Positions 1 to 13,482 of a stretch of DNA of 64,000 nucleotides are shown here, piece by piece (the stretch's first letter is position 1; the number at the start of each line of letters is the position of its first letter). The notes beneath the pieces are model-generated. The model was not told where the DNA came from. It was given only the letters and a program-made list of their open reading frames with translations, and ran no database searches. The DNA comes from Brenneria rubrifaciens (GTDB lineage: Bacteria; Pseudomonadota; Gammaproteobacteria; Enterobacterales; Enterobacteriaceae). Location of the stretch: positions 1,612,001 through 1,676,000 of the forward strand of contig NZ_CP034035.1 of the NCBI RefSeq assembly GCF_005484945.1. The letters are read 5' to 3'. The position numbers were made by a program, and so were the translations under genes.

Positions 1-408
1 ATTCTGGCGCATCCACTCTCGATGGTGGGTTCCGACGGTTTACCCAACGATCCGAATCCTCACCCGCGGCTTTGGGGCACTTTTCCCCGAGTGCTGGCGC
101 ACTACTGCCGTGATCTGCATCTGTTCGATTTGGCCGAAGCCGTGCGCAAGATGACCGGGTTGTCGGCCGCACGCTTCCGCTTGCAGGATCGTGGCGTGGT
201 GCGCGAAGGCGCATTCGCCGATGTGACGCTGATCGACATGATGAAAATTCAGGACGTGGCGACCTATAGCGATCCTTGCCGACCCGCGCCGGGGATCGAT
301 CTGGTGGTGGTCAACGGCGCGGTGAGTTACGAAGAGGGGCGCGTACTAAGACGCCAGGGACGTTTGTTGAAGCGCCAGAAAAAAGCAGGTGCGGCCGGCG
401 CAGCTTGA
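1..408 (+). CDS. N-acyl-D-amino-acid deacylase (D-aminoacylase), C-terminal part
   Basis: The reading frame is open from the first base, so only the last 135 codons of a longer gene are present. The residues match the end of the amidohydrolase-type D-aminoacylase family: a segment with HPRLWGTFPRVL, then a KMTGL segment and an RGVVREGAFADVTLID segment, the usual end of the metal-dependent barrel and its small beta domain. The enzyme releases D-amino acids from N-acyl-D-amino acids. The catalytic metal ligands would lie upstream, outside the window. The family is clear; the acyl or amino acid preference is not visible. Confidence 0.85.
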   Translation: MLAHPLSMVGSDGLPNDPNPHPRLWGTFPRVLAHYCRDLHLFDLAEAVRKMTGLSAARFRLQDRGVVREGAFADVTLIDMMKIQDVATYSDPCRPAPGIDLVVVNGAVSYEEGRVLRRQGRLLKRQKKAGAAGAA

Positions 409-568
409 GCGGCTTCCAGACCGTGGTTCAACAATCCGGCGGGATCGACCGGGAAACTGACGGCGATAAAATCGGACTCAACAGAACCGGATTCGGGTAG
501 ATTTCGATGAAATGCAAGAAGAGAATTAGACTTTTTCAATGACGTGCAGACGTCGGCGGAAGAGGAAT

Positions 569-645
569 TGGTACGACCGAGTGGACTCGAACCACCGACC
601 CCCACCATGTCAAGGTGGTGCTCTAACCAACTGAGCTACGGTCGT
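569..645 (-). tRNA. tRNA-Val (anticodon GAC)
   Basis: On the minus strand a full cloverleaf can be drawn: acceptor ACGACCG pairing with CGGTCGT, D arm GCTC/GAGC, anticodon stem CCACC/GGTGG with loop TTGACAT (anticodon GAC), T arm with TTCGAGT, discriminator A and an encoded CCA. The body matches enterobacterial tRNA-Val(GAC) closely. The first acceptor pair is A-U, where the E. coli GAC isoacceptors start with G-C. The gene stands alone, with no second tRNA within 300 bases. Confidence 0.95.
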
Positions 646-912
646 ACGGAAAATCTATTTTAGAACTAACCTTTTGATTAAAATGCTATTTCTTCATTCC
701 AGCCTGTGGAATGGACGCTATTATGGACTCGTCCGGCATGGATGGCAAGACCTTTGTTTCTCTTCTCTTTTCATGTGTTGAATGTTTAGCCTGTTTCACC
801 GTGTGAGGGCATTGGCGGAGACTAAACCCGCCTTATTGGTACACAGGTTTCACCAGTACCTGCAAAGGGACGCGGGACAGGATGACCAATAGGTGGGCTG
901 AGCGAGCCGGGG

Positions 913-1353
913 TCAATCGTGCGGCACTGATTTTAAAAACTGCTCCAGCATTTCTTTCAGCCTCTGCGCTTCGGCGCTGCCATAAGCGTCTTCGAGCTTA
1001 CCCTGATGGTGGTCAACCCGGCTATTTTGTTTAGCCAATACCGCCTTGCCGTTATCGGAGATAAATAAGCGCACCTTGCGCCGATCCTGTTTATCAGGCA
1101 GGCGATACACCAGCGCCTCACTGACCATTTTATCGATGATTTTTGTCAGGGTGGGGAAGTTCTGCGTCAGATTTTCGGCGAGCTCGCGCATGGTCTGGCC
1201 ATTGTTTTGCGAAATGGATTTCAACGCGCGCCAGTGCTCCAGAGTGATCCCCGCCAAAGATAACTGACGGTTAACTTGGCGGTTAGCCTGTACCAGCAGA
1301 TGAGCAAGATATTCGTTGATGGGTTTTTCCGACATAATGTGCGGCACAAGCAT
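913..1353 (-). CDS. MarR-family transcriptional regulator
   Basis: A 146-residue protein of the usual MarR size. A winged helix-turn-helix spans about residues 35-105: ALKSISQNNGQTMRELAENL, then a recognition helix around PTLTKIIDKMV, then the wing with DKQDRRKVRLFIS, the typical DxRxxxxxLT-like strand-turn-strand. Flanking helices form the dimer interface. Such proteins usually repress transport or aromatic-compound genes and release DNA on ligand binding. A second ATG six codons in (1335) is an alternative start; neither has a good ribosome binding site. No obvious target gene is adjacent, and the 460 bases upstream hold no intact gene. Confidence 0.85.
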   Translation of the reverse strand: MLVPHIMSEKPINEYLAHLLVQANRQVNRQLSLAGITLEHWRALKSISQNNGQTMRELAENLTQNFPTLTKIIDKMVSEALVYRLPDKQDRRKVRLFISDNGKAVLAKQNSRVDHHQGKLEDAYGSAEAQRLKEMLEQFLKSVPHD

Positions 1354-1816
1354 GATAAAAAGTCATGGGGGCGATGTTAGCACTTTATTTCCCCCCGATC
1401 ACTGACGATTCCGGTGAGTGTTCACCCATCGTTTCCGTTGATAATGAGAGTTGCATAAGATCTTGCCTGATCTCACTGCCTGGCTAATCCTGAGATACCG
1501 CCAGGGTGTCACCGAATGCGTCTACTGCCATGTCTCCTGTTCCGGCGTTTCGCCAACGCTCCTCCCTGGCTGGAAAATAGGGCTATCAGCGCAGATCCGG
1601 TGCGCCTGGAGGGGGACGCAGTCGTCAGTTGGTCGAAGAGCATAAGGTGGAGGCGCTGAAAATAGGCCGACATTCCGCCGGATCAATAATCCGGCTCGGG
1701 TTGGGACACAAGATAAAACAATTACCTATACTTACCCCATCTTGGTCGTGAAATATTCTCTTTAGCCGTAGAATGGGTTCAAAGGCAGTTTTTAACAGTG
1801 CCAGGGAATCGCTGCG
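1354..1816. other. Intergenic region with possible decayed coding sequence
   Basis: No intact gene is seen in these 463 bases. Around 1621-1690 a plus-strand frame reads RQLVEEHKVEALKIGRHSAG, which looks protein-like but has no start and cannot be assigned to a family. It may be a fragment of a lost gene. The promoters of the minus-strand MarR gene and the plus-strand EAL gene must also lie here, but no strong hexamers stood out. Confidence 0.3.
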
Positions 1817-3349
1817 ATGAAAACATTTAGCAATACAGCAAAAGTCATCATGGCGTTGAATATCGCGGTCGGCGCGCTGTGTATGCTACTTCTCGGCCAG
1901 TTTGTGATAGCAAAAAGTGATCAAAGTAAACTGCGTGACTATTCCAATTCACTGATTCTTCGTGCGAATGGCGTGGCGATGCAGTCCGAATGGGTGTTGG
2001 ATAAGGTTAATCACTTTTTATCCCAACCCTGTAGCGATGAAGATCTGTTCCAACTGCGCTTTCTGCTCTACCAGTACAGTTATCTGCTGGATATTGGCCG
2101 TCTCCACAATGACAAACTGATATGCACCGCCGGACGCGGGCGCCTGACATCTCCCGTTGTTCTGCCGCCGCCTGATCTGGTGGAGAAAACCGGGGTCCGG
2201 CTCTGGCGGGCGGTAAAAGGATTGTTCGACCCGAGAATACAATTAGATGTAGCCAGCCGGAACGATGCTGTTGTATTCACCTCCCCAGATGCTTTTAACA
2301 GCGTTTCACTTCCTGTTCCCGGCTATAGCGCGCGGATAACCACGGCAGACGAGCGTCATATTTACCAGTCATTTGGCGCAAAAGAGGTCTATTCGCGGCA
2401 GCGCAGCGCCTGGTACAGATCCTTTCGGCAGGTATATCAGTGCAGTAAACTTTATAACATCTGTATCTATGTCCGCCAAAATGCGTCAGGGATCTTTTCT
2501 CTGCCGTTTTATGTCATCGTGCTGATTTCACTGTGGGGCGGGTTATTGAGCGGCACTTTGTCTCTGGCGGCGGTTTTGCTTATTGAACGCAGCAAATCGC
2601 TCAGCAAACAACTGCATAGAGCGGTGCGTAATAAACAGCTATACGTGAGATATCAACCCATTGTCCGCCTGAGTGATAACAAGATGGTGGGCGCCGAAGT
2701 GCTGGTTCGATGGACCAATTCGAAAGGTGAGGCGATCCCGCCGGATATCTTTATTCCGGTAGCTGAAAAGCTGGGCTTTATCGGGCAGATTACCCGCCAG
2801 GTAACCTGCATGGCGCTGAAGGACCTACAGAATATCCTTAGCGGCGACAACACCTTTTACCTCAGCATTAACCTTGATGTTACCGATGTATTGGATCTGA
2901 ATTTTGAGTCTTACCTTGCCGCGATCGTTCAGCGGTTCGGCATTGCCAGAGGAAAGATTATGCTGGAAATAACGGAGCGTTCGACGGCAAATCATACCCT
3001 GTTGTGCGAAAGGCTCACCGCCTTGCATGATGCAGGCTACAAAATTGCGCTGGATGATTTTGGCACAGGTTATTCCAATTTGTCCTATCTCGCCTTGATG
3101 CCTTTTGATGTGATTAAAATAGACAGGATGTTTACTGAGGCAATCGGCACCGATTCCGTTAATGCGCAGATGGTGGAACATCTTTTTGGCATGATGACCA
3201 TGTTTGATGCCATCGTGGTGGTTGAAGGTATCGAAACCCATGAACAGGTCGCCTATGTTAGCGAGCATTGTGCGGATGCGTTTGCACAGGGCTGGTATTT
3301 CGGCAAACCGGTGAGTGGGACTGAACTCAGGGAGAAATACCTTCAGTAA
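1817..3349 (+). CDS. Membrane-bound EAL-domain c-di-GMP phosphodiesterase (CSS-motif type)
   Basis: A 510-residue protein that should hydrolyse cyclic di-GMP to pGpG. One membrane helix (about residues 10-32) precedes a periplasmic domain with PCSDEDLFQLR near residue 72, as in the CSS-motif sensor domain (here CSD). A second membrane helix lies near 230-255. The EAL domain follows: E294-V-L-V-R in place of EALxR, a conserved Asn in SINLDV, ITE, DDFGTGYSNL at 413, KIDR, EGIE at 470 and a late Gln in AQGWYFG. All expected metal and catalytic residues appear present, so it is probably active despite EVL. There is no GGDEF domain. It is likely a redox- or envelope-sensing regulator of motility and biofilm, next to a chemoreceptor. 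Confidence 0.9.
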   Translation: MKTFSNTAKVIMALNIAVGALCMLLLGQFVIAKSDQSKLRDYSNSLILRANGVAMQSEWVLDKVNHFLSQPCSDEDLFQLRFLLYQYSYLLDIGRLHNDKLICTAGRGRLTSPVVLPPPDLVEKTGVRLWRAVKGLFDPRIQLDVASRNDAVVFTSPDAFNSVSLPVPGYSARITTADERHIYQSFGAKEVYSRQRSAWYRSFRQVYQCSKLYNICIYVRQNASGIFSLPFYVIVLISLWGGLLSGTLSLAAVLLIERSKSLSKQLHRAVRNKQLYVRYQPIVRLSDNKMVGAEVLVRWTNSKGEAIPPDIFIPVAEKLGFIGQITRQVTCMALKDLQNILSGDNTFYLSINLDVTDVLDLNFESYLAAIVQRFGIARGKIMLEITERSTANHTLLCERLTALHDAGYKIALDDFGTGYSNLSYLALMPFDVIKIDRMFTEAIGTDSVNAQMVEHLFGMMTMFDAIVVVEGIETHEQVAYVSEHCADAFAQGWYFGKPVSGTELREKYLQ

Positions 3350-3494
3350 CCGGGTATCGCAATCGGTTGAATTTCAGCATGGTGACAGGAATCAAAATCG
3401 TACAAAACCCGCCGCCGGTATTTTAATGACGGCATGTCCTAAATAATCCGAGTGACGGGAAAGCGGGCGCCTGGCGAATTCCCCAACATACCCA

Positions 3495-3514
3495 GCCCCG
3501 CCAGTCGGCGGGGC
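3495..3514. terminator. GC-rich hairpin between convergent EAL and chemoreceptor genes
   Basis: GCCCCGCC and GGCGGGGC form a perfect 8-bp stem around a 4-base loop, placed between two convergent genes. There is no T-run on either strand, so it may be a weak bidirectional terminator or an mRNA 3' stabiliser. Confidence 0.5.
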
Positions 3515-3537
3515 GATAATTACGATTAAACGGCGGT

Positions 3538-5229
3538 TTAGAACGTTTCCCAGTTGTTTTCGCCACCGGCGGATTTGGTTGGCGTTACACCGGTATCCGT
3601 TTTATTGGTCAGCAGCACGGTATTTGCTGTTTTGCGACTGCCCGCGGTTGATTGAGAGACCTTATTCTGTGCGGCGGACAGACGAAAGACCGCCACGGCC
3701 CGGTTGAGCGCGCGCACCTGTTCTTCCAGGGCGATGGCGGCTGTCGCCGACTCTTCCACCAGCGCGGCGTTCTGCTGGGTTACGCGATCCATCTCGCTCA
3801 CTGCCACGCCTACCTGACCGATCCCCTTGCTCTGCTCATCGGAAGCGGAAGCGATTTCGCCCATAATATCGGTAACGCGCGTCACGCCAGAGACGATCTC
3901 CTCCATCGTTTCCCCGGCATTTTCCACCAGCGAGGAGCCTTCGTTGACGCGGCTGACGGAGTCATCGATCAGGACTTTGATCTCTTTGGCCGCCTGCGCG
4001 CTGCGCTGCGCCAGGTTGCGCACTTCGCCCGCGACCACGGCGAACCCACGGCCCTGTTCTCCCGCCCGCGCAGCCTCTACCGCCGCGTTCAGCGCCAGAA
4101 TGTTGGTCTGGAACGCAATGCCGTCGATAACATTAATAATGTCAGCAATTTTCTGCGAGCTTTCAGCGATGTTGTGCATGGTCAACACGACGTTATTGAC
4201 CACCTTGCCGCCTTTCTGCGCGCTTTCCGACGCGCTCAGCGCCAATTGGCTGGCTTGACGGGCGTTTTCCGCGTTCTGGGTCACCGTGGCGGTCAGTTGT
4301 TCCATACTGGCCGCCGTTTCTTCCAGCGACGATGCTTGTTGCTCGGTACGGGAAGAGAGGTCGTTGTTGCCCTCGCTGATTTCCGTGGCGCCGGTCAGGA
4401 TGGATTCGGCGCTGTTGCGTACCTCGCTCACCAACTTGACCAGTTCATTTTGCATGTGGCGCAGGTTATCCGCCAGATCGCCCATTTCATTCTTACCGTA
4501 TACGCCCAGCGTATTCGTCAGATTGCCGGTGGCAATTTGGCGAATATGGTCGATGATGTTGGTCAGCGGGCGGATCAGCAAGTTCTTGCTGCCGAACCAT
4601 GCCAGCAGCGACAGCAGCGTGATGAGTATGATTGCGCCTCCCAACGTCCACAGCGACATCAGATGGTTACGGTCGTTTTGTTGGTCTATCTGCTGATAAA
4701 TACGTGCAATATCGTTCTGGTAGGCTTGGTAGGATTTTTCAAAGTTATCCTGGAAGCTCTGAGTCGGCTGATCGACAAATTTTTGGATTTGATTGGTAGA
4801 GAGGAATTGAATCAGCTCAGTGAGGGCGCTGTGGTAGGCGAGGTATTGTTTTTTTACCTCACTGGTCAGCGCGGGGTCCTGGCTGATATTGCCGGTTATT
4901 TTTTCATAACTGAGAAAACGCTCGTTGGCGTTATTGAGCGTGGCCTTGGCCGAGGTGATCAGACCGCCGAAGTCAACCTTGGCGGCCAAACCGTTGGCCT
5001 CCAGTACGGCGCGCGTGCCTGCCCGGTTCAGGGTAATGCGGGTTTGAAGCAGTAATGACCAGGTGGCGTCCAATTCCGATTTTTGTCGGTTGACCGTCTG
5101 CGAATCGTCAAATGAGTCTTTGCTGTTGGTTAAGGCATTGAAGAATAACCCTCCTGAAACTAATTGCAGTGTAAAGAATAACGACAGCACTACGATTAAT
5201 CCCGTAACTACTCTTATACGATTAAACAT
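3538..5229 (-). CDS. Methyl-accepting chemotaxis protein
   Basis: A 563-residue transmembrane chemoreceptor. A first membrane helix at about residues 8-30 is followed by a periplasmic, mostly helical ligand domain of about 160 residues (four-helix-bundle type), a second membrane helix near 191-213, a HAMP domain (IRPLTNII...GNLTNTL...MGDLADNL) and the long methylated coiled coil. The highly conserved hairpin tip around [20 protein letters not shown] binds CheA and CheW. The protein ends in NWETF, the C-terminal pentapeptide that tethers CheR and CheB, so this is a major-type receptor able to support its own adaptation. The ligand is unknown. A near-consensus flagellar sigma-28 promoter lies about 45 bases upstream. 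The gene is monocistronic. Confidence 0.95.
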   Translation of the reverse strand: MFNRIRVVTGLIVVLSLFFTLQLVSGGLFFNALTNSKDSFDDSQTVNRQKSELDATWSLLLQTRITLNRAGTRAVLEANGLAAKVDFGGLITSAKATLNNANERFLSYEKITGNISQDPALTSEVKKQYLAYHSALTELIQFLSTNQIQKFVDQPTQSFQDNFEKSYQAYQNDIARIYQQIDQQNDRNHLMSLWTLGGAIILITLLSLLAWFGSKNLLIRPLTNIIDHIRQIATGNLTNTLGVYGKNEMGDLADNLRHMQNELVKLVSEVRNSAESILTGATEISEGNNDLSSRTEQQASSLEETAASMEQLTATVTQNAENARQASQLALSASESAQKGGKVVNNVVLTMHNIAESSQKIADIINVIDGIAFQTNILALNAAVEAARAGEQGRGFAVVAGEVRNLAQRSAQAAKEIKVLIDDSVSRVNEGSSLVENAGETMEEIVSGVTRVTDIMGEIASASDEQSKGIGQVGVAVSEMDRVTQQNAALVEESATAAIALEEQVRALNRAVAVFRLSAAQNKVSQSTAGSRKTANTVLLTNKTDTGVTPTKSAGGENNWETF

Positions 5230-5274
5230 CTTTTTTTCCCTTAAAAAATAATCATATGAAGTATTGCCGTGTAG

Positions 5275-5301
5275 TTATCGTCGGTTTTTCCCATAACTTT
5301 A
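5275..5301 (-). promoter_or_regulatory. Sigma-28 (FliA) flagellar promoter for the chemoreceptor gene
   Basis: Read on the minus strand: TAAAGTTA, 11 bases, GACGATAA. The enterobacterial FliA consensus is TAAAGTTT-N11-GCCGATAA, so 14 of 16 positions and the exact spacer length agree. It sits 46 bases before the chemoreceptor start codon, as expected for a class 3 flagellar gene. Confidence 0.85.
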
Positions 5302-5847
5302 TGCTACGTATGTGTAAATATTAATGGATAAGTTCTGCATTAAACGCTTTGCACCACGAACAGTAGCGGGTAATGAAGTCAAAATAGATAAAAGTGGTGT
5401 TGGTAATATGTTGCGTATATGTGAATCCTGTTATCAGGCGAACAGCAACGGCAGTTTGCCTTGAAATATTGCCTTGCGCCTGGGTGGACAGGCTAAGCAT
5501 GCTATTTCATGGAGCGAAATATGTCGACACGTGAGAATAACCGCTAACCAAAAATGTCCACGTTGTTAAAGAATCGGTTAACAAATTCGATAAAGACAAT
5601 CTTAATGACGAAAGATGACAGCACGCCAAGCAAGCGAAAAAATTTGCCGGTATCCCAGAATGTCTATGTTTTTACGGGACTCAAATGCCCGGTCTTTTAC
5701 CGATCTAAAGGAAAAATGTCTTCCAGCAACGCCCGTTTCAATGACCTCAGCGGTTTCACCCGTCAGGAATCGCCGGGACAGTCGCCTCCCTCCCCAAACA
5801 CGCTTTCGTTAAGTCATGCGCTGGCGTTAACGGCATGCGTCGCACAA

Positions 5848-5864
5848 TGCAATATTTTGGTGCA
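5848..5864 (+). promoter_or_regulatory. NtrC (NRI) binding site upstream of ast operon
   Basis: TGCAATATTTTGGTGCA matches the 17-bp strong NtrC site of glnA (TGCACTATATTGGTGCA, from memory) in at least 14 positions. It lies about 290 bases upstream of the predicted sigma-54 start, a normal distance for an enhancer. ArgR-like boxes lie between the two. Confidence 0.65.
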
Positions 5865-6054
5865 TTCACCTCACCTTTTTTGTGCAGTGGTAAAAAAAAG
5901 GGTAACCGCCGGATTTTGTCGACAGCCCGCCGCTGCGCATTATTTGCTCTGAAAAATAAAAAAGGTATTTTTTCCGACTTTGAATAAATTTTTCCTATCA
6001 CATGATGATTTTATAACGATTTCTGTTTTTGCATAACTACGAATGCATAAATAT

Positions 6055-6068
6055 TGCATAAGTATTCA
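6055..6068 (+). promoter_or_regulatory. Possible ArgR box
   Basis: TGCATAAGTATTCA fits the ARG-box pattern TGAAT-N4-ATTCA with one mismatch. Two further TGCATAA copies lie 11 and 25 bases upstream (6044 and 6030). In E. coli, ArgR acts on the ast promoter from between the NtrC sites and the promoter, and this box is in that position. The partner box at 21-bp spacing is poor, so this is tentative. Confidence 0.45.
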
Positions 6069-6124
6069 CTTTAACCTATTGTTTTTACGAAATAAATTTA
6101 ACCCTCACTCAGTTTATTCACTTT

Positions 6125-6141
6125 TTGGCACGATAGCTGCT
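6125..6141 (+). promoter_or_regulatory. Sigma-54 promoter of astCADBE
   Basis: TTGGCACG-ATAG-CTGCT matches the -24/-12 consensus TTGGCACG-N4-TTGCW with one mismatch and has the required GG-N10-GC spacing. Transcription would start near 6152, about 235 bases before the astC start codon. With the upstream NtrC box it predicts induction under nitrogen limitation. Confidence 0.8.
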
Positions 6142-6234
6142 CTACGATCATTATCTGAAAAAGCGGATTTATTGCTGCGCCAACCGCCAGAGCGGGTCAG
6201 AAGCGGACAGAAAGAGGAATAACGCATTAATTAA

Positions 6235-7602
<1,368 letters not shown>

Positions 7603-7640
7603 TCCAGCTTGGTTAATACAGCGATAAAGAGGTTGATATT

Positions 7641-10159
<2,519 letters not shown>

Positions 10160-10243
10160 CCGCGGGATGGCATGTAAAGTCATTGGTTGCTGACCGTGAA
10201 CGCGCGCGTGCGCCTGAGTAATTTTCCGTTTCCTGGAGTCATC

Positions 10244-11584
10244 ATGTACGGATATGAAGTCAATTTCGATGGACTGGTGGGGTTAACGCACCATTACGCC
10301 GGTTTGTCGTTCGGCAACGAAGCCTCAACGCGGTATCAGAATCGCATCGCCAATCCGAAACGGGCCGCCAGGCAAGGGCTGTTGAAGATGAAAACGCTGG
10401 CGGACCTCGGCCATCCGCAGGCGGTATTGCCGCCGCAGGAGCGGCCTTTTCTGCCGATGCTGCGCCGGCTGGGGTTCAGCGGCAGCGACGAAAACGTATT
10501 GGCACAGGCGATGCGTCAATCGCCTCGTCTGCTCTCCTCACTCAGTTCAGCCTCCGCGATGTGGACGGCGAATGCGGCCACGGTGTCGCCCTCGGCGGAC
10601 AGTGCCGACGGTCGCGTGCATTTTACCGCCGCCAACCTGAATAATAAGTTTCATCGGGCGATCGAAGCGCAAACCACGTCGGCTGTGCTGAGGGCGATTT
10701 TTCGTGACGAAACGCATTTTGTCCATCATGATGCGCTGCCGCAGGTTGCGCTGTTTGGCGATGAAGGCGCGGCAAATCATAATCGTCTGGGGAGCGATTA
10801 CGGTCGCCGAGGCGTGCAGGTGTTTGTTTACGGCCAGCACCAGTCCGGCAACGCGCCTGTGCCGCAGCGCTATCCGGCGCGTCAGACGCGCGAGGCCAGC
10901 GAGTCGATCGCCCGGCTGCATCAGTTGGATGCGCGCTACACGGTGTTTGTACAGCAGAATCCGGCGGTTATCGATCGCGGCGTGTTCCACAACGATGTGA
11001 TCGCGGTGAGCAACCAGCAGGTACTGTTCCACCATCAGCAGGCTTTTTTGCATCAACACCGTGCGCTGGACGAGATACGCGGCAAAATGGCGCAGTTGGA
11101 ACAGACGTTGGTGGCGATTGAAGTGCCGGACAGCCGGGTTTCGGTAGACGACGCGGTGGCCACGTATCTGTTTAACAGTCAGATCCTCACCCGGCCCGAT
11201 GGCGGGATGACGATGGTGGTACCGGAGGAGTCGCGACAGCATGACGCTGTCTGGGGTTATTTGTCGGAAATGGTCGCATCCGGGGGGCCGATTGACGATA
11301 TCAAGGTCTTTGATCTGCGCGAAAGCATGCGTAATGGTGGTGGACCGGCCTGTCTGCGCCTGCGGGTCGCCCTGAATGAACAGGAACTGCGGGCGGTGAA
11401 TCCGCGGGTCATGATGAATGATGATCTGTTTGCCACGCTCAATCAGTGGGTTGACCGTCACTATCGCGATCGGTTGACTCAGGACGATTTGGCCGACCCG
11501 ATGCTGCTGCGCGAAGGACGGGAAGCGTTGGATAGCCTGACGTCGATTCTTGGTCTGGGATCGGTCTATGCATTCCAACAGTAG
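10244..11584 (+). CDS. astB: N-succinylarginine dihydrolase AstB
   Basis: Hydrolyses N2-succinylarginine to succinylornithine, CO2 and two ammonia, step two and the main nitrogen-releasing step. It has 446 residues (E. coli 447) and the pentein fold shared with arginine deiminase. Conserved blocks include [18 protein letters not shown] at the N-terminus, [14 protein letters not shown], and the C-terminal [15 protein letters not shown], which carries the nucleophilic Cys370. The start at 10244 is favoured over upstream codons because GGAG sits seven bases before it and the protein then begins MYGYEVNF, like the family. Confidence 0.97.
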   Translation: MYGYEVNFDGLVGLTHHYAGLSFGNEASTRYQNRIANPKRAARQGLLKMKTLADLGHPQAVLPPQERPFLPMLRRLGFSGSDENVLAQAMRQSPRLLSSLSSASAMWTANAATVSPSADSADGRVHFTAANLNNKFHRAIEAQTTSAVLRAIFRDETHFVHHDALPQVALFGDEGAANHNRLGSDYGRRGVQVFVYGQHQSGNAPVPQRYPARQTREASESIARLHQLDARYTVFVQQNPAVIDRGVFHNDVIAVSNQQVLFHHQQAFLHQHRALDEIRGKMAQLEQTLVAIEVPDSRVSVDDAVATYLFNSQILTRPDGGMTMVVPEESRQHDAVWGYLSEMVASGGPIDDIKVFDLRESMRNGGGPACLRLRVALNEQELRAVNPRVMMNDDLFATLNQWVDRHYRDRLTQDDLADPMLLREGREALDSLTSILGLGSVYAFQQ

Positions 11585-11596
11585 GAAACCTTGAGT

Positions 11597-12631
11597 ATGA
11601 ACGACTTTTTAGCGCTGACGCTGCGTGGGGCATTGCCTCGACCGACGCGCGGTGAAACCGCCGGGCTGCACTGGCGCTGGTGGGAAGAAGGGGTGCTGGA
11701 ACTGGCCCCAAAAACGGAATATCACCGGGCGGTGGTGCTGTCGGCCGGGATTCACGGTAATGAAACCGCGCCGATTGAGCTGCTCGAACGGTTGGTTAAC
11801 GATCTTCTGGCCGGTCGGCAAGGGCTGGCGGTAAGGCTGTTGGTGGTGCTGGGCAATCCGGCGGCGATGCGCGAGGGGCGGCGCTACCTGCACAGCGATA
11901 TGAACCGGATGTTCGGCGGACGGCATGCGCAATTCGCGTCGAGCGGCGAGACGGCGCGCGCGCACCAACTGGAGCAGGTGATGACCGCGTTTTTCGCCGC
12001 TGATACGCCGGCGGGTGCGGGGGCGCGCCGCCATTATGATCTGCACACCGCGATCCGTGATTCAAAGCTGCCGCGCTTTGGGCTGTTGCCCTATCAGCAA
12101 CGTCCTTACGGCGCCGCGTTGCTGGACTGTCTGGCGGCGGCCGGGTTGGATGCGCTGGTGGTGCATAGCGAACCGGGGGGAACGTTCAGCCATTTCAGCA
12201 GCGAACGGTTGCAGGCGGACAGTTGTACACTGGAGCTGGGTAAAGCAAGCGCGTTTGGCTGCAACGATCTGCGCCAGTTTGCCGCCATTGATCGCGCGCT
12301 GCGGGCCGAGGTGAGCGCCACGGCGTTACCGGCGCGAAGCGGGCCGCCGCTGGCGTGGTTTCGCGTGGACCGCTCGCTGATCAAACATGGCGAGTCATTT
12401 CGGCTGCATCTCACTGACGATACCGCCAATTTTACCTGTTTCGAGCAGGGGACATTATTGTGTGAACAGCCGGGGGAGGTTTACCGGGTAACGCACCATC
12501 GCGAATGGATTTTGTTTCCCAACCCGAATGTCGCGCCGGGGTTGCGGGCCGGACTGGTGTTGACGGAGATAGCGCCGGACGGTCTTGCCGTTCTAAGAAC
12601 CGCGTCGGAAAAACAAGCCTGTTCAGGGTGA
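11597..12631 (+). CDS. astE: Succinylglutamate desuccinylase AstE
   Basis: A zinc-dependent amidohydrolase of the carboxypeptidase A (M14-like) fold that splits succinylglutamate into succinate and glutamate, the last step. Length is 344 residues. Zinc ligands are visible as H53 and E56 in SAGIHGNETAP and H150 in DLHTAIR. The HSDMNRMFGG and QEPGGTFxHFS-like (SEPGGTFSHFS) segments and the FPNPNVAPGLRAGL ending fit the family. A TTG at 11591 is in frame, but the ATG at 11597 has better spacing to AGGA at 11583. It is the last gene of the operon; no clear terminator follows. Confidence 0.96.
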   Translation: MNDFLALTLRGALPRPTRGETAGLHWRWWEEGVLELAPKTEYHRAVVLSAGIHGNETAPIELLERLVNDLLAGRQGLAVRLLVVLGNPAAMREGRRYLHSDMNRMFGGRHAQFASSGETARAHQLEQVMTAFFAADTPAGAGARRHYDLHTAIRDSKLPRFGLLPYQQRPYGAALLDCLAAAGLDALVVHSEPGGTFSHFSSERLQADSCTLELGKASAFGCNDLRQFAAIDRALRAEVSATALPARSGPPLAWFRVDRSLIKHGESFRLHLTDDTANFTCFEQGTLLCEQPGEVYRVTHHREWILFPNPNVAPGLRAGLVLTEIAPDGLAVLRTASEKQACSG

Positions 12632-12795
12632 GATAAAGCCTGTTTTGACGGCGGAGACTTAAATCGTGTTTCAATATAATTTACTGAATTTTAATAAAAA
12701 TACTTCTTGCATCACTGCAATCGGATGCTTTCTGAAAGCGCGTGCTCCCGAATGGAACACCCATCCAACCATGATGCGATACAGAGGAGCGACTC

Positions 12796-13482
12796 ATGTT
12801 ACAGGGCTATAATAAACTTATTTTTGAAGGCGCGTTGGTGACGCTGGAACTGGCGCTAAGTTCAGTGCTGCTGGCGGTCATCATCGGTCTTATCGGCGCG
12901 GGCGGCAAACTCTCCCGCTTTCGTCCGATTGTCGCCTTATTCAATATCTACACGACCCTGATCCGCGGCGTACCCGATCTGGTGCTGATGTTGCTTATCT
13001 TCTACGGATTGCAGATTGTGCTGAATAACGTCACCGAATTTCTCGGCGTCGCTCAAATCAATATCGACCCGTTGGCGGCGGGGATCATCACGCTGGCCTT
13101 TATTTACGGCGCCTATTTTACCGAAACGTTCCGCGGCGCTTTTATGGCGGTCCCGCGCGGACAGATCGAGGCGGCCACGGCTTTTGGTTTCAGCGGCGGC
13201 CAGATTTTTCGCCGTATTCTGTTTCCGTCCATGATGCGTTTCGCGCTGCCGAGTATCGGCAACAACTGGTTAATTATCCTCAAGGCGACGGCGCTGGTTT
13301 CCATTCTGGGACTTAACGATGTGGTCAAGGCCACGCAGTTGGCGGGCAAGGGCACCTGGCAACCTTTCTTCTACGCGCTGGTCGCCGGTGGGATATACCT
13401 GTTTTTCACCACCCTTTCCAACGGCGTGCTGCTGTGGCTTGAAAAGCGTTACTCCATCGGCGTCAAGAGGGCTGAGTTATGA
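12796..13482 (+). CDS. hisQ: Histidine/lysine-arginine-ornithine ABC transporter permease HisQ
   Basis: An inner-membrane subunit of the polar amino acid ABC importer, 228 residues like E. coli HisQ and similar along its whole length (TLIRGVPDLVLMLLIFYGLQI, YGAYFTETFRGAFMAVP, GIGNNW-like SIGNNW). About five membrane helices are present, and the EAA loop that docks to HisP reads GQIEAATAFGF near residue 120. A GAGGAG-type ribosome binding site precedes the ATG. It overlaps hisM by four bases. The gene for the periplasmic partner (hisJ or argT), normally just upstream, is absent; instead the arginine catabolic operon precedes it. Confidence 0.95.
   Translation: MLQGYNKLIFEGALVTLELALSSVLLAVIIGLIGAGGKLSRFRPIVALFNIYTTLIRGVPDLVLMLLIFYGLQIVLNNVTEFLGVAQINIDPLAAGIITLAFIYGAYFTETFRGAFMAVPRGQIEAATAFGFSGGQIFRRILFPSMMRFALPSIGNNWLIILKATALVSILGLNDVVKATQLAGKGTWQPFFYALVAGGIYLFFTTLSNGVLLWLEKRYSIGVKRAEL

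Noticed and set aside
569..645. tRNA gene as an integration site (attachment site) for an island
   Set aside because: No integrase gene and no repeat of the tRNA 3' end was seen in the window.
3652..5055. A 467-codon open frame antisense to the chemoreceptor gene
   Set aside because: The minus-strand frame encodes an unmistakable methyl-accepting chemotaxis protein with a sigma-28 promoter. The antisense frame has a composition typical of the complement of G+C-rich coding DNA and no domain.
5554..5952. A 132-codon frame in the region before astC
   Set aside because: No ribosome binding site, no family, and it contains the NtrC site. Better explained as regulatory DNA.
10547..11578. A 343-codon frame antisense to astB
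   Set aside because: astB is certain on the plus strand; the antisense product is Arg/His-rich shadow sequence without motifs.
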